Shown here piece after piece: positions 1-6,649 of a stretch of DNA of 33,538 nt (position 1 is its first letter; each line of letters starts with the position of its first letter). A program made the position numbers and the translations under genes. This DNA is from Candidatus Parabeggiatoa sp. nov. 3 (GTDB lineage: Bacteria > Pseudomonadota > Gammaproteobacteria > Beggiatoales > Beggiatoaceae). The stretch spans positions 1 to 33,538 of the forward strand of contig QNEL01000022.1 of the NCBI GenBank assembly GCA_003645185.1, given 5' to 3'. The notes under the pieces were generated by a model. The model was given only the letters and a program-made list of their open reading frames with translations. It searched no databases and had not been told where the DNA came from.

Positions 1-89
1 ACGCGCTGCGCGACGGGCTTTTGGAGAAAAAGATTGTTTTGCTGGCATTGTTTTATTTAGGTAGTGAGGCATATAACTACAAGGATTAG
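1..89 (+). CDS. Possible 3' end of an unidentified gene, cut by the window edge
   Basis: Reading from base 3, an open frame runs to a TAG at 87-89 and gives a short hydrophobic tail (about 28 residues, including LEKKIVLLALFYLGSEAY). It is open to the window edge, so it may be the C-terminus of a longer protein. No family is recognisable. The last codons lie in the left arm of an inverted repeat (72-88 with 206-222), which suggests the repeat may have supplied the current stop codon. Chance openness of a 28-codon frame is quite possible, so this is a weak call. Confidence 0.25.
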   Translation, partial: ALRDGLLEKKIVLLALFYLGSEAYNYKD

Positions 90-222
90 TTGCTTATGAA
101 AGGATATAACTCATTTTTGTGCGCCTTACAATGTTTGGCATTGTTTTGATTTATGGCTCCATTGATGATCTCAACGACAAAAACGATCTTATCCTTTATT
201 ATAAATAATCCTTGTAGTTATA
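72..222. repeat. Inverted repeat with 17-bp arms
   Basis: The arm TATAACTACAAGGATTA at 72-88 is repeated as its exact reverse complement at 206-222, about 117 bp apart. The core ATAACTACAAGGATT recurs just after the kinase gene at about 10930-10944, so it is a dispersed sequence. The size and layout fit a small non-autonomous element or its remnant. No gene lies between the arms. Confidence 0.55.
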
Positions 223-262
223 TCTTGTAGTTATATACTTATATCTGGTAGTTAGATATCGC

Positions 263-1387
263 CTATTTTTGTTGACTTTCATGTTGAACATAATCCACAA
301 CTTCCAGCCCAAAACCGGAAAGGGCGTGCATCTTTTTCGGCGCACTGAGTACTCGCATTTTACGGACTCCTAAATCTGACAAGATTTGCGCGCCTAATCC
401 ATGAGTGCGTAAATCATGTGTCTGGGGTTGTGCTGGTAACTCTTCGCCATCATCTTGACGACAACAATAGCGAATCCGATTTATCAGCATTTTCGGCTCA
501 TCTTGTTGGTGTAAGATGACGACAACGCCACATCCCTCTTGAGCGACGTGCATCATCGCATCACGTAAGGGCCAGCCACAGGCCTCTCGCACACTGGCGG
601 TCAAATCACATAAGGCATTACGAATATGCACCCGTACCAAAACGGGTTCAGTGGCAGATATTTCACCCTTAATCAATGCAAAATGGACAACATCATCAAT
701 CGTATCTTGATACGCTTGCAGCTGAAAGTCACCAAATTCTGTCGGCCATTGGCAACTCGCTACTCGTTTTACCGTTTTTTCATGCTCTACCCGAAAATGG
801 ATTAAATCGGCAATGGTTCCAATTTTTAATTGATGTTGTTCGGCAAAGAGTTCTAAATCTGGGCGACGTGCCATCGTACCATCTTCGTTCAGGATTTCTA
901 CGATCACGGCGGCCGATTCTAAATCGGCTAAACGGGCTAAATCACACCCGGCCTCTGTATGCCCTGCGCGTCTCAGTACACCGCCAGGTTGCGACATCAA
1001 GGGAAAAATATGGCCCGGTTGTAACAGATCAGAAGGTTTAGCCTCTTTTGCTACTGCGGCGCTAATCGTCATCGCTCTATCAGCAGCAGAAATTCCCGTT
1101 GTGACACCTTTAGCCGCTTCAATCGAGACGGTAAAATTAGTAGCATTGGGTGTATTGTTATCGCTCACCATTAAGGGTAATTGCAATTGCTTACAACGCT
1201 CATGGGTTAATGTCAAACAAATCAAGCCACGCCCATAACGGGCCATAAAATTCACATCTTCTGCTCGTGTTTTCTCGGCTGCCATAATGAGATCGCCTTC
1301 ATTTTCACGATCTTCATCATCCATCAAGATAACCATTTTACCTTGGCGAATATCAGCGATAATTTCTTCTATAGTGTTAAGAGACAT
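263..1387 (-). CDS. ribBA: 3,4-dihydroxy-2-butanone 4-phosphate synthase with degenerate GTP cyclohydrolase II-like domain
   Basis: 374 aa, cytoplasmic. The N-terminal RibB domain (about 1-200) converts ribulose 5-phosphate to 3,4-dihydroxy-2-butanone 4-phosphate for riboflavin synthesis. Its acidic metal/substrate motif DDEDRENEGDL is at residues 23-33 and the HTEA motif at 143-146. The C-terminal part (about 205-374) aligns in overall pattern with RibA, but the zinc-binding cysteine triad of GTP cyclohydrolase II (C-x10-C-x-C) is not present where expected after VRVH. The RibA activity is therefore probably lost, as in the RibBA-like proteins of several gammaproteobacteria, and a separate ribA is expected elsewhere. 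The start at 1385-1387 gives the canonical N-terminus; no strong ribosome-binding site is visible. No FMN riboswitch is seen in the short upstream gap. Confidence 0.93.
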   Translation of the reverse strand: MSLNTIEEIIADIRQGKMVILMDDEDRENEGDLIMAAEKTRAEDVNFMARYGRGLICLTLTHERCKQLQLPLMVSDNNTPNATNFTVSIEAAKGVTTGISAADRAMTISAAVAKEAKPSDLLQPGHIFPLMSQPGGVLRRAGHTEAGCDLARLADLESAAVIVEILNEDGTMARRPDLELFAEQHQLKIGTIADLIHFRVEHEKTVKRVASCQWPTEFGDFQLQAYQDTIDDVVHFALIKGEISATEPVLVRVHIRNALCDLTASVREACGWPLRDAMMHVAQEGCGVVVILHQQDEPKMLINRIRYCCRQDDGEELPAQPQTHDLRTHGLGAQILSDLGVRKMRVLSAPKKMHALSGFGLEVVDYVQHESQQK

Positions 1388-1456
1388 GATTGGATATTAG
1401 TGGAATGTGTGCAGCAAAATCAAATCAATTTGTGGAGTGTATCACATCTAAAGGCC

Positions 1457-1489
1457 AAACCTGACAGGTTTTTAAAACCTGTCAGGTTT
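1457..1489. terminator. 33-bp perfect palindrome downstream of the dctP-like gene
   Basis: AAACCTGACAGGTTTT and its reverse complement meet at base 1473, so the RNA of either strand can form a long hairpin ending in U-rich sequence. It lies 12 bases past the stop of the minus-strand TRAP gene, so it could act as a terminator for it. An almost identical palindrome lies at 24810-24842 between two convergent genes. It therefore also belongs to a dispersed repeat family. Confidence 0.6.
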
Positions 1490-1501
1490 TCAGGTTTTCA
1501 T

Positions 1502-2602
<1,101 letters not shown>

Positions 2603-2657
2603 TCAAATCGTTGAATAGATGCTAATCCAATTAACGGCGTTGTATTAGAAACAATAA

Positions 2658-2939
2658 TCATTGAGTTATTTTAACCTCTAATGATTGTACAGCAGCCACT
2701 TCTTCCGTCATTTCATCAGGAGTATAGTTGATAAAAGCAATACCGCGTTTTTTCAGTAAGTTTAAAAATTCAACGCGAGTGATATTGAGTAATTGCGCCG
2801 CTTTTCCAGATGAAATGCGTTCATCGGTAAACAAATATAAAACCATCCATTCGATGATTAAGCCTTGTACTTCGACTTGGTTGAAACCAAATTGGAGCAA
2901 TGGTTGTGGTACTTGAACTTGAAAAGTTGTCTTTAACAT
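2658..2939 (-). CDS. UPF0175 family small protein (putative antitoxin/DNA-binding)
   Basis: 93 aa. The central segment ISSGKAAQLLNITRVEFLNL is the hallmark of UPF0175, a helix-turn-helix-like family often paired with PIN-type (DUF3368) toxins and regarded as an antitoxin-like or regulatory protein. The start ATG at 2937-2939 is preceded by an AGGAAA ribosome-binding site about 7 bases away, so the start is well supported. No PIN-domain gene is visible on either side, so it is an orphan. The flanks consist of dispersed repeats, which is compatible with loss of a former partner. Confidence 0.85.
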   Translation of the reverse strand: MLKTTFQVQVPQPLLQFGFNQVEVQGLIIEWMVLYLFTDERISSGKAAQLLNITRVEFLNLLKKRGIAFINYTPDEMTEEVAAVQSLEVKITQ

Positions 2940-3021
2940 TTTGTTATTTCCTATCCAAAGCCAAGGTTTTTATATTTAGCGCGGTAAGAAACTTTTGCCT
3001 GAAAAACTTTTTAATTTAAAT

Positions 3022-3131
3022 GGTGGGCAACAAAAACACGTTTCGCGCCAAAATTGAGGCTCAAAAAACTTTTTTTGCTACCCCACCCTACATTGATCTA
3101 TTGGTGGGCAACAAAAACACGTTACCCACCA
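3022..3131. repeat. Two copies of a dispersed GGTGGGCAACAAAAACACGTT repeat
   Basis: A 21-base sequence starting GGTGGGCAACAAAAACACG occurs at 3022 and again at 3103. The second copy continues into TACCCACC, forming an imperfect hairpin of GGTGGGCAAC with GTTACCCACC. The same unit lies at about 21810-21838, and reversed at about 27828-27846. GTAGGGTGGG-type ends also occur at 5660, 5792 and 9222. No coding function is seen. Confidence 0.7.
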
Positions 3132-3173
3132 TTTCACGCTAAAGTTTCGCGGAGCGAAACTTTAGCGTGAAAT
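3131..3173. repeat. 20-bp perfect hairpin overlapping the 3' end of tatD
   Basis: The left arm ATTTCACGCTAAAGTTTCGC (3131-3150) is followed by a 3-base loop and its exact reverse complement (3154-3173). The stem contains the tatD stop codon, and the last eleven codons of tatD are read from it. An identical stem lies at 19831-19873, and a variant with compensated changes lies at 33280-33320. Confidence 0.85.
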
Positions 3174-3942
3174 ACATAAAAGCCCACTTACCGAACAACC
3201 GAAAAAAATTCTCTGTTGTTGCTTCAGCGATTGTCTCGAAAGGTTTCTCTCGTAAATCTGCAATAAATTCAGCAACATGTCTAACATAAGCCGGTTGATT
3301 GGTTTTACCGCGATAAGGTACTGGGGCTAAATAAGGGGCATCTGTTTCGACGAGCAGACGATCTAAAGGCACTTGTTTCGCTACCGCCTGCACCATTTTC
3401 GCATTCTTAAACGTCACGATACCCGAAAACGAAATATAAAATCCCATTTCCAAAGCGTGTTGAGCAGTTTCCCAATCATCCACAAAACAGTGCATGATAC
3501 CACCCACACTCGAAGCGTTTTCCTCACGCAAAATGCGTAACGTATCCTCAGCCGCATCGCGGCTATGAATAATCAAAGGCTTACCCGTTTCTTTAGCCGC
3601 TTGAATATGAATACGAAAACGCTGTTGTTGCCAAGTCAAATCACCTTCACTGCGAAAATAATCTAACCCCGTTTCACCAATCGCAATGATATGAGGATCA
3701 TCTGCCAAAGTCGTGAGTGTTTCCACATCAACAATAACTTGCTCCGACGTATTCGGATGAACGCCTACTGAAGCAAATACATTTTCAATGCGCTGCGCAA
3801 TACCTAATAGCGTTGGAAAATGCGCCAAATCAATTGCGACACATAAAAAATGGCTAACGCCTTCTGCGTGAGCAGCATTAACCAATATATCAGGTGTCGT
3901 ATTTTTAATTAAATCCAAATGACAGTGTGAATCAATTAACAT
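3139..3942 (-). CDS. tatD: TatD family metal-dependent hydrolase/DNase
   Basis: 267 aa, cytoplasmic TIM-barrel metallohydrolase; family members act as 3'-5' exonucleases or deoxyribonucleases. Visible motifs are IDSHCHLD with the H6-x-H8 metal pair, GETGLDYF, IIHSRDA, MHCFVDD and VETDAPYLAPVPYRG with a metal-binding Asp. The normal family ending (ENFFRLF) is followed by about 17 extra residues, the last eleven encoded by a dispersed hairpin, so the native stop appears to have been replaced. It belongs to the conserved order holB-pilZ-tatD on the minus strand but is separated from pilZ by 313 bases of repeats. The start ATG has no ribosome-binding site. Five tandem TAACTGA heptamers end one base before it. 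Confidence 0.92.
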   Translation of the reverse strand: MLIDSHCHLDLIKNTTPDILVNAAHAEGVSHFLCVAIDLAHFPTLLGIAQRIENVFASVGVHPNTSEQVIVDVETLTTLADDPHIIAIGETGLDYFRSEGDLTWQQQRFRIHIQAAKETGKPLIIHSRDAAEDTLRILREENASSVGGIMHCFVDDWETAQHALEMGFYISFSGIVTFKNAKMVQAVAKQVPLDRLLVETDAPYLAPVPYRGKTNQPAYVRHVAEFIADLREKPFETIAEATTENFFRLFGKWAFMYFTLKFRSAKL

Positions 3943-3943
3943 T

Positions 3944-3978
3944 TCAGTTATCAGTTATCAGTTATCAGTTATCAGTTA
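3944..3978 (-). repeat. Five tandem TAACTGA heptamers directly upstream of tatD
   Basis: Five perfect copies of TCAGTTA on the plus strand (TAACTGA in the direction of tatD), each 7 bases, end one base before the tatD start codon. Intergenic TAACTGA direct repeats have been described as abundant in marine Beggiatoaceae genomes, with a suggested regulatory role. Here they occupy exactly the place where a Shine-Dalgarno sequence would lie. Single copies appear near 5650, 9768, 33270 and 33322. Confidence 0.9.
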
Positions 3979-4036
3979 TCAATTTCTTTAGCCAGAGGTT
4001 TGGGATATGAGTGGATTTGATTCGCTTTGAAAAATT

Positions 4037-4166
4037 AATACCATCGCCAATTTGTAAAAATCGTAAATTTCGAGCCAATGCAAAATTTTAACTTACTGAT
4101 TTTAGTAAACAATAAAAAACCGCCTTTTTTTGAAAATAGCTAAAATTTAAAATTGGCGAAGGTATT
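4037..4166. repeat. Possible 130-bp MITE-like element between pilZ and tatD
   Basis: AATACCATCGCCAATTT at 4037-4053 is matched by an inverted copy, AAATTGGCGAAGGTATT, at 4150-4166 with one mismatch. The interior is AT-rich and non-coding. Together with the heptamers it accounts for most of the 313-base gap that separates tatD from pilZ. The remaining bases (about 4167-4255) show nothing recognisable. Confidence 0.5.
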
Positions 4167-4255
4167 GAAAATAGGAGTGAAATGAATTGGGTTTATCCAA
4201 AAATGACCTTTTTTCGGGTGGGCTATTGCCCACAGGGATAGAATTTGAAATGAAA

Positions 4256-4627
4256 TTACATGGTATAAGTCTTTAGATCTGATTTAAGCTTATTCGCTAA
4301 TGCTCTTTCAATTTTATTTCGAGTGTCTATCGCATTCCCCTGTTCATCATTATTAAAATGTATACCAATACCAGCCGGCCGCCCCCCTTGAGCCCCTTTA
4401 GGATTTATCCAAACCACTTTACCCGCCATCGGAATTTTTTCCCCATCATTCAACAAAGTCAGCAATAACACCACTTCTTCGCCCAATTTATAAGCTTTTT
4501 CTGTAGAATAAAACAAACCACCATTTTTCAGAAAAGGTAAATAAGACTTATATAATGTCTCCTCATCGGCGAAGTTCAACTTAATCATCCGCCCGCCTCT
4601 CATACCACCCCCTTTACGTTTCATCAT
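4256..4627 (-). CDS. pilZ: Type IV pilus assembly protein PilZ
   Basis: 123 aa, cytoplasmic PilZ-fold protein needed for type IV pilus biogenesis and twitching in relatives. The diagnostic patterns are YLPFLKNGGLF, KVVWINPKGAQGG, PAGIGIHF and the C-terminal TYTM. It lacks the RxxxR/DxSxxG signature, so it belongs to the PilZ-proper class that does not bind cyclic di-GMP. Its ATG at 4625-4627 overlaps the holB stop as ATGA, implying translational coupling. The N-terminus is basic and glycine-rich (KRKGGGMRGGR), and a later Met at residue 9 or 14 is also possible. In Beggiatoaceae the likely role is gliding or pilus function, which is inference. Confidence 0.92.
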   Translation of the reverse strand: MMKRKGGGMRGGRMIKLNFADEETLYKSYLPFLKNGGLFYSTEKAYKLGEEVVLLLTLLNDGEKIPMAGKVVWINPKGAQGGRPAGIGIHFNNDEQGNAIDTRNKIERALANKLKSDLKTYTM

Positions 4628-5643
4628 AACCGTCTCCTGTTTCTCGCGGTGAGTTCAATCCAAAAAATCGCAATAGATTCCAACAAGCCTTGTGCTTTAA
4701 TATTAGCATTGCCCGTCACTAGCCTAATCGCCTCTTGTTGCAATTCTAGCCATTTAAACAAACTGTGCAAATCCACTTGTTTCGCGAAGTGTTGTATCAT
4801 TTTTTGATGATCCTGATTGACAATATATTGCGTTTGCCCTGTAACCGCACAGCGGATAATATCCATTGTCCAACTGAGCATCCAATGTAAAACCGGTATC
4901 GCTTCTAGTTTCTCCCATTGTTCAGCAACCCGAATCGGATCATGTTTACCCTCTGGCAATTGAGTCAAGCTATTAAATAACGTTTGTCGCTTCGTTAGCG
5001 CATCCGTTTCGGCCAAATCCAAAGCAGCAAGAGGGGCTTGCGCCGACAAATTCAGTAATAATTGCATCTGCTGTATTGTTGGATTTTTTAATTGACGACG
5101 CAGCCAAGTTTGTATTAATTCACGATCTGGACGACTAAAATCAATTCGCTGACAACGACTACGAATTGTAGCAGATAAAATGTTATGCTGATGACTGACA
5201 AGCATTATCAAAGTTTTAGGAGGCGGCTCTTCCAATAACTTTAACAAACTATTAGCCGCATTACGATTCATCGCCTCAGCCGGATTAATAATAATAATTT
5301 GATAACGGCCGTAATGAGCCGTCAATTCACAAAAATGAATTAAATCCCTTATTTTTTCAATTGTAATCTGTTTCCCCTGTTCAACAGGTTGCACCTCTAA
5401 AAAATCAGGATGCGTTTTAGCCAATTGTACATGGCATGATTTACACTGCCCACAGGGCTCTTTTTTAGTTGCATTAGGCTGTTCACACAACAAGATATCA
5501 GCTAAACGTTTTGCAAACAAGGCCTTACCCATACCTTTAGGGCCCACCAATAATAACGCATGTGGCATGCGATCAGCTTGCCAGCTATGTTGCATTTTTA
5601 GCCATAATGACTCATGCCAAGGCAATACCGTCTCGATAGTCAT
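4624..5643 (-). CDS. holB: DNA polymerase III subunit delta prime
   Basis: 339 aa, clamp-loader subunit of the replicative polymerase. It has a P-loop-like GPKGMGK at residues 34-40 and four zinc-module cysteines (C53, C64, C67, C70). The NSLLKLLEEPP segment and the SRC motif (in IRSRCQ) are typical of delta-prime. The gene overlaps pilZ by four bases. The thymidylate kinase gene that usually precedes holB is absent; upstream is repeat-rich DNA and then a tRNA gene on the other strand. A TAACTGA unit lies just upstream of the start, and no clear ribosome-binding site is seen. Confidence 0.93.
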   Translation of the reverse strand: MTIETVLPWHESLWLKMQHSWQADRMPHALLLVGPKGMGKALFAKRLADILLCEQPNATKKEPCGQCKSCHVQLAKTHPDFLEVQPVEQGKQITIEKIRDLIHFCELTAHYGRYQIIIINPAEAMNRNAANSLLKLLEEPPPKTLIMLVSHQHNILSATIRSRCQRIDFSRPDRELIQTWLRRQLKNPTIQQMQLLLNLSAQAPLAALDLAETDALTKRQTLFNSLTQLPEGKHDPIRVAEQWEKLEAIPVLHWMLSWTMDIIRCAVTGQTQYIVNQDHQKMIQHFAKQVDLHSLFKWLELQQEAIRLVTGNANIKAQGLLESIAIFWIELTARNRRRL

Positions 5644-5713
5644 AGGTTATCAGTTATAATGTAGGGTGGGATCGCGGGTGCTATGACCAAAAAATAGGGC
5701 CCAGAACTCATCA

Positions 5714-5786
5714 CCCGCTTGCCCACCATTAAAAATCCCATTAAAAATCTCATTGCCCGCTTGCCCACCATTAAAAATCCCATTAA
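5714..5786. repeat. Direct repeat of 31 bases with a 42-base period
   Basis: A 31-base unit that includes CTTGCCCACCATTAAAAATC occurs at 5714-5744 and 5756-5786. It is flanked by GTAGGGTGGGATCG at about 5660 and 5792. The open frames across it encode only a repetitive peptide and are not credible genes. Confidence 0.7.
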
Positions 5787-5912
5787 GAAATATGTAGGGT
5801 GGGATCGCTATCGGAATGATCCTCGATTTGGGCACGATCTCATCTTGCGCGCAACTTTTCTTAGCGTAGTGAAGCTTCGCTTCACCGCGCGCGTGAAATG
5901 TGAAATGGATAT

Positions 5913-6105
5913 ATTGGGTTAGTCACCACCACCTGACTTGAGCTTTATACTTGGCATTGTCATAAGGTCGCTATTACTTTTAACATAATAGCTCAAGTCA
6001 GGTGGTGGTGACTAACCCAATCCTAAAATTATAACGGTGGGCAGTATAGTTGGCTATAAAATTTAAAGTAATCGCAACCTTATGACAATGCTAAGTATGT
6101 ATAAA
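5913..6105. repeat. Two interleaved inverted repeats (A-B-A'-B' order)
   Basis: Arm A (5913-5944, 32 bases, containing GTCACCACCACCTGACTTG) has a perfect reverse complement at 5990-6021. The segment between them (B, about 5943-5982) has its own imperfect reverse complement further out at about 6063-6105, with the exact core CCTTATGACAATGC. The pairings therefore cross instead of nesting. The block ends about 30 bases before the promoter of the tRNA gene. It may be one mobile element inserted into another, or a structure that can form a pseudoknot or alternative hairpins. Confidence 0.75.
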
Positions 6106-6135
6106 TTGGGGCTTGAAATTTTTTTGACAAACGCA

Positions 6136-6164
6136 TTGACTATTTTTTTTCATCAAGGTAAAAT
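6136..6164 (+). promoter_or_regulatory. Sigma-70 type promoter of tRNA-Leu
   Basis: TTGACT (6136-6141) and TAAAAT (6159-6164) are separated by 17 bases. They are followed by a GC-rich discriminator (GCGCCC), as is usual for stable RNA genes under stringent control. The tRNA begins 15 bases after the -10 box. Confidence 0.7.
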
Positions 6165-6178
6165 GCGCCCTTCTCAAA

Positions 6179-6265
6179 GCCGAGGTGGCGGAATTGGTAG
6201 ACGCGCTAGCTTCAGGTGCTAGTGGGGGTAACCCCGTGAAGGTTCAAGTCCTTTCCTCGGCACCA
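6179..6265 (+). tRNA. tRNA-Leu (anticodon CAG), CCA encoded
   Basis: An 87-base class II tRNA. The acceptor GCCGAGG (6179-6185) pairs with CCTCGGC (6255-6261), then A and encoded CCA. The anticodon stem CTAGC/GCTAG encloses TTCAGGT with CAG at 6213-6215, decoding CUG. The long variable arm (GGGG-GTAA-CCCC) and the TTCAAGT T-loop are visible. The sequence closely follows the bacterial tRNA-Leu(CAG) consensus. Confidence 0.97.
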
Positions 6266-6318
6266 ATTTATTTTATGAGCAAAAATTGATATTTATAACA
6301 CATTGATTTATTTAAAAG

Positions 6319-6352
6319 GCCCCTTGGCTTAATTAGCCAAGGGGCTTTTTTA
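6319..6352 (+). terminator. Rho-independent terminator of tRNA-Leu
   Basis: GCCCCTTGGCT (6319-6329), loop TAATT, AGCCAAGGGGC (6335-6345), followed by TTTTTT. The perfect 11-bp stem and T-run are textbook. Confidence 0.93.
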
Positions 6353-6649
6353 TTGGCTGTCAATGCGTAAAGCAACTCTAATTAAACCCAAAATCAACGA
6401 TATATTAGCAAATACTTATATGTCATTCTGGGGCCCTTTTTTGAATTATCTGAAAATCTATATCATATCACCCTTATGCCTCACTCCCTATTGATTAGAT
6501 GTGTATAGCTAACATATTGAACATATGAACTATTACCGCCAAACCCTTCCATTTTAATTACCTTTCCTTCATAATTTCCTTTTCAAATTATCCTATCTAT
6601 CAATTTCAATGATTTTTAGCCCCCCCTTTTAAAAAGGGAATTTGCTTTT
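6353..6649. other. Non-coding gap between tRNA-Leu and the GTPase gene
   Basis: AT-rich sequence with no RNA gene, repeat copy or credible short frame. Near its end is CCCCTTTTAAAAAGGG (about 6621-6639), an imperfect palindrome whose right half (AAGGGA) could also act as a weak ribosome-binding site for the next gene, about 11 bases from its ATG. Confidence 0.5.

Noticed and set aside
676-1041. Plus-strand 121-codon frame inside ribBA
   Set aside because: It is antisense to well-conserved RibB/RibA codons and has no recognisable domain.
1388-1501. FMN riboswitch ahead of ribBA
   Set aside because: The gap is about 110 bases, contains a dispersed palindrome, and shows none of the conserved RFN-element blocks.
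5650-5922. Short frames on both strands after holB
   Set aside because: They translate direct repeats into repetitive peptides and have no ribosome-binding site.
6124-6129. TTGACA as the -35 box of tRNA-Leu
   Set aside because: Its distance to TAAAAT at 6159 is 29 bases; TTGACT at 6136 gives the correct 17-base spacing.
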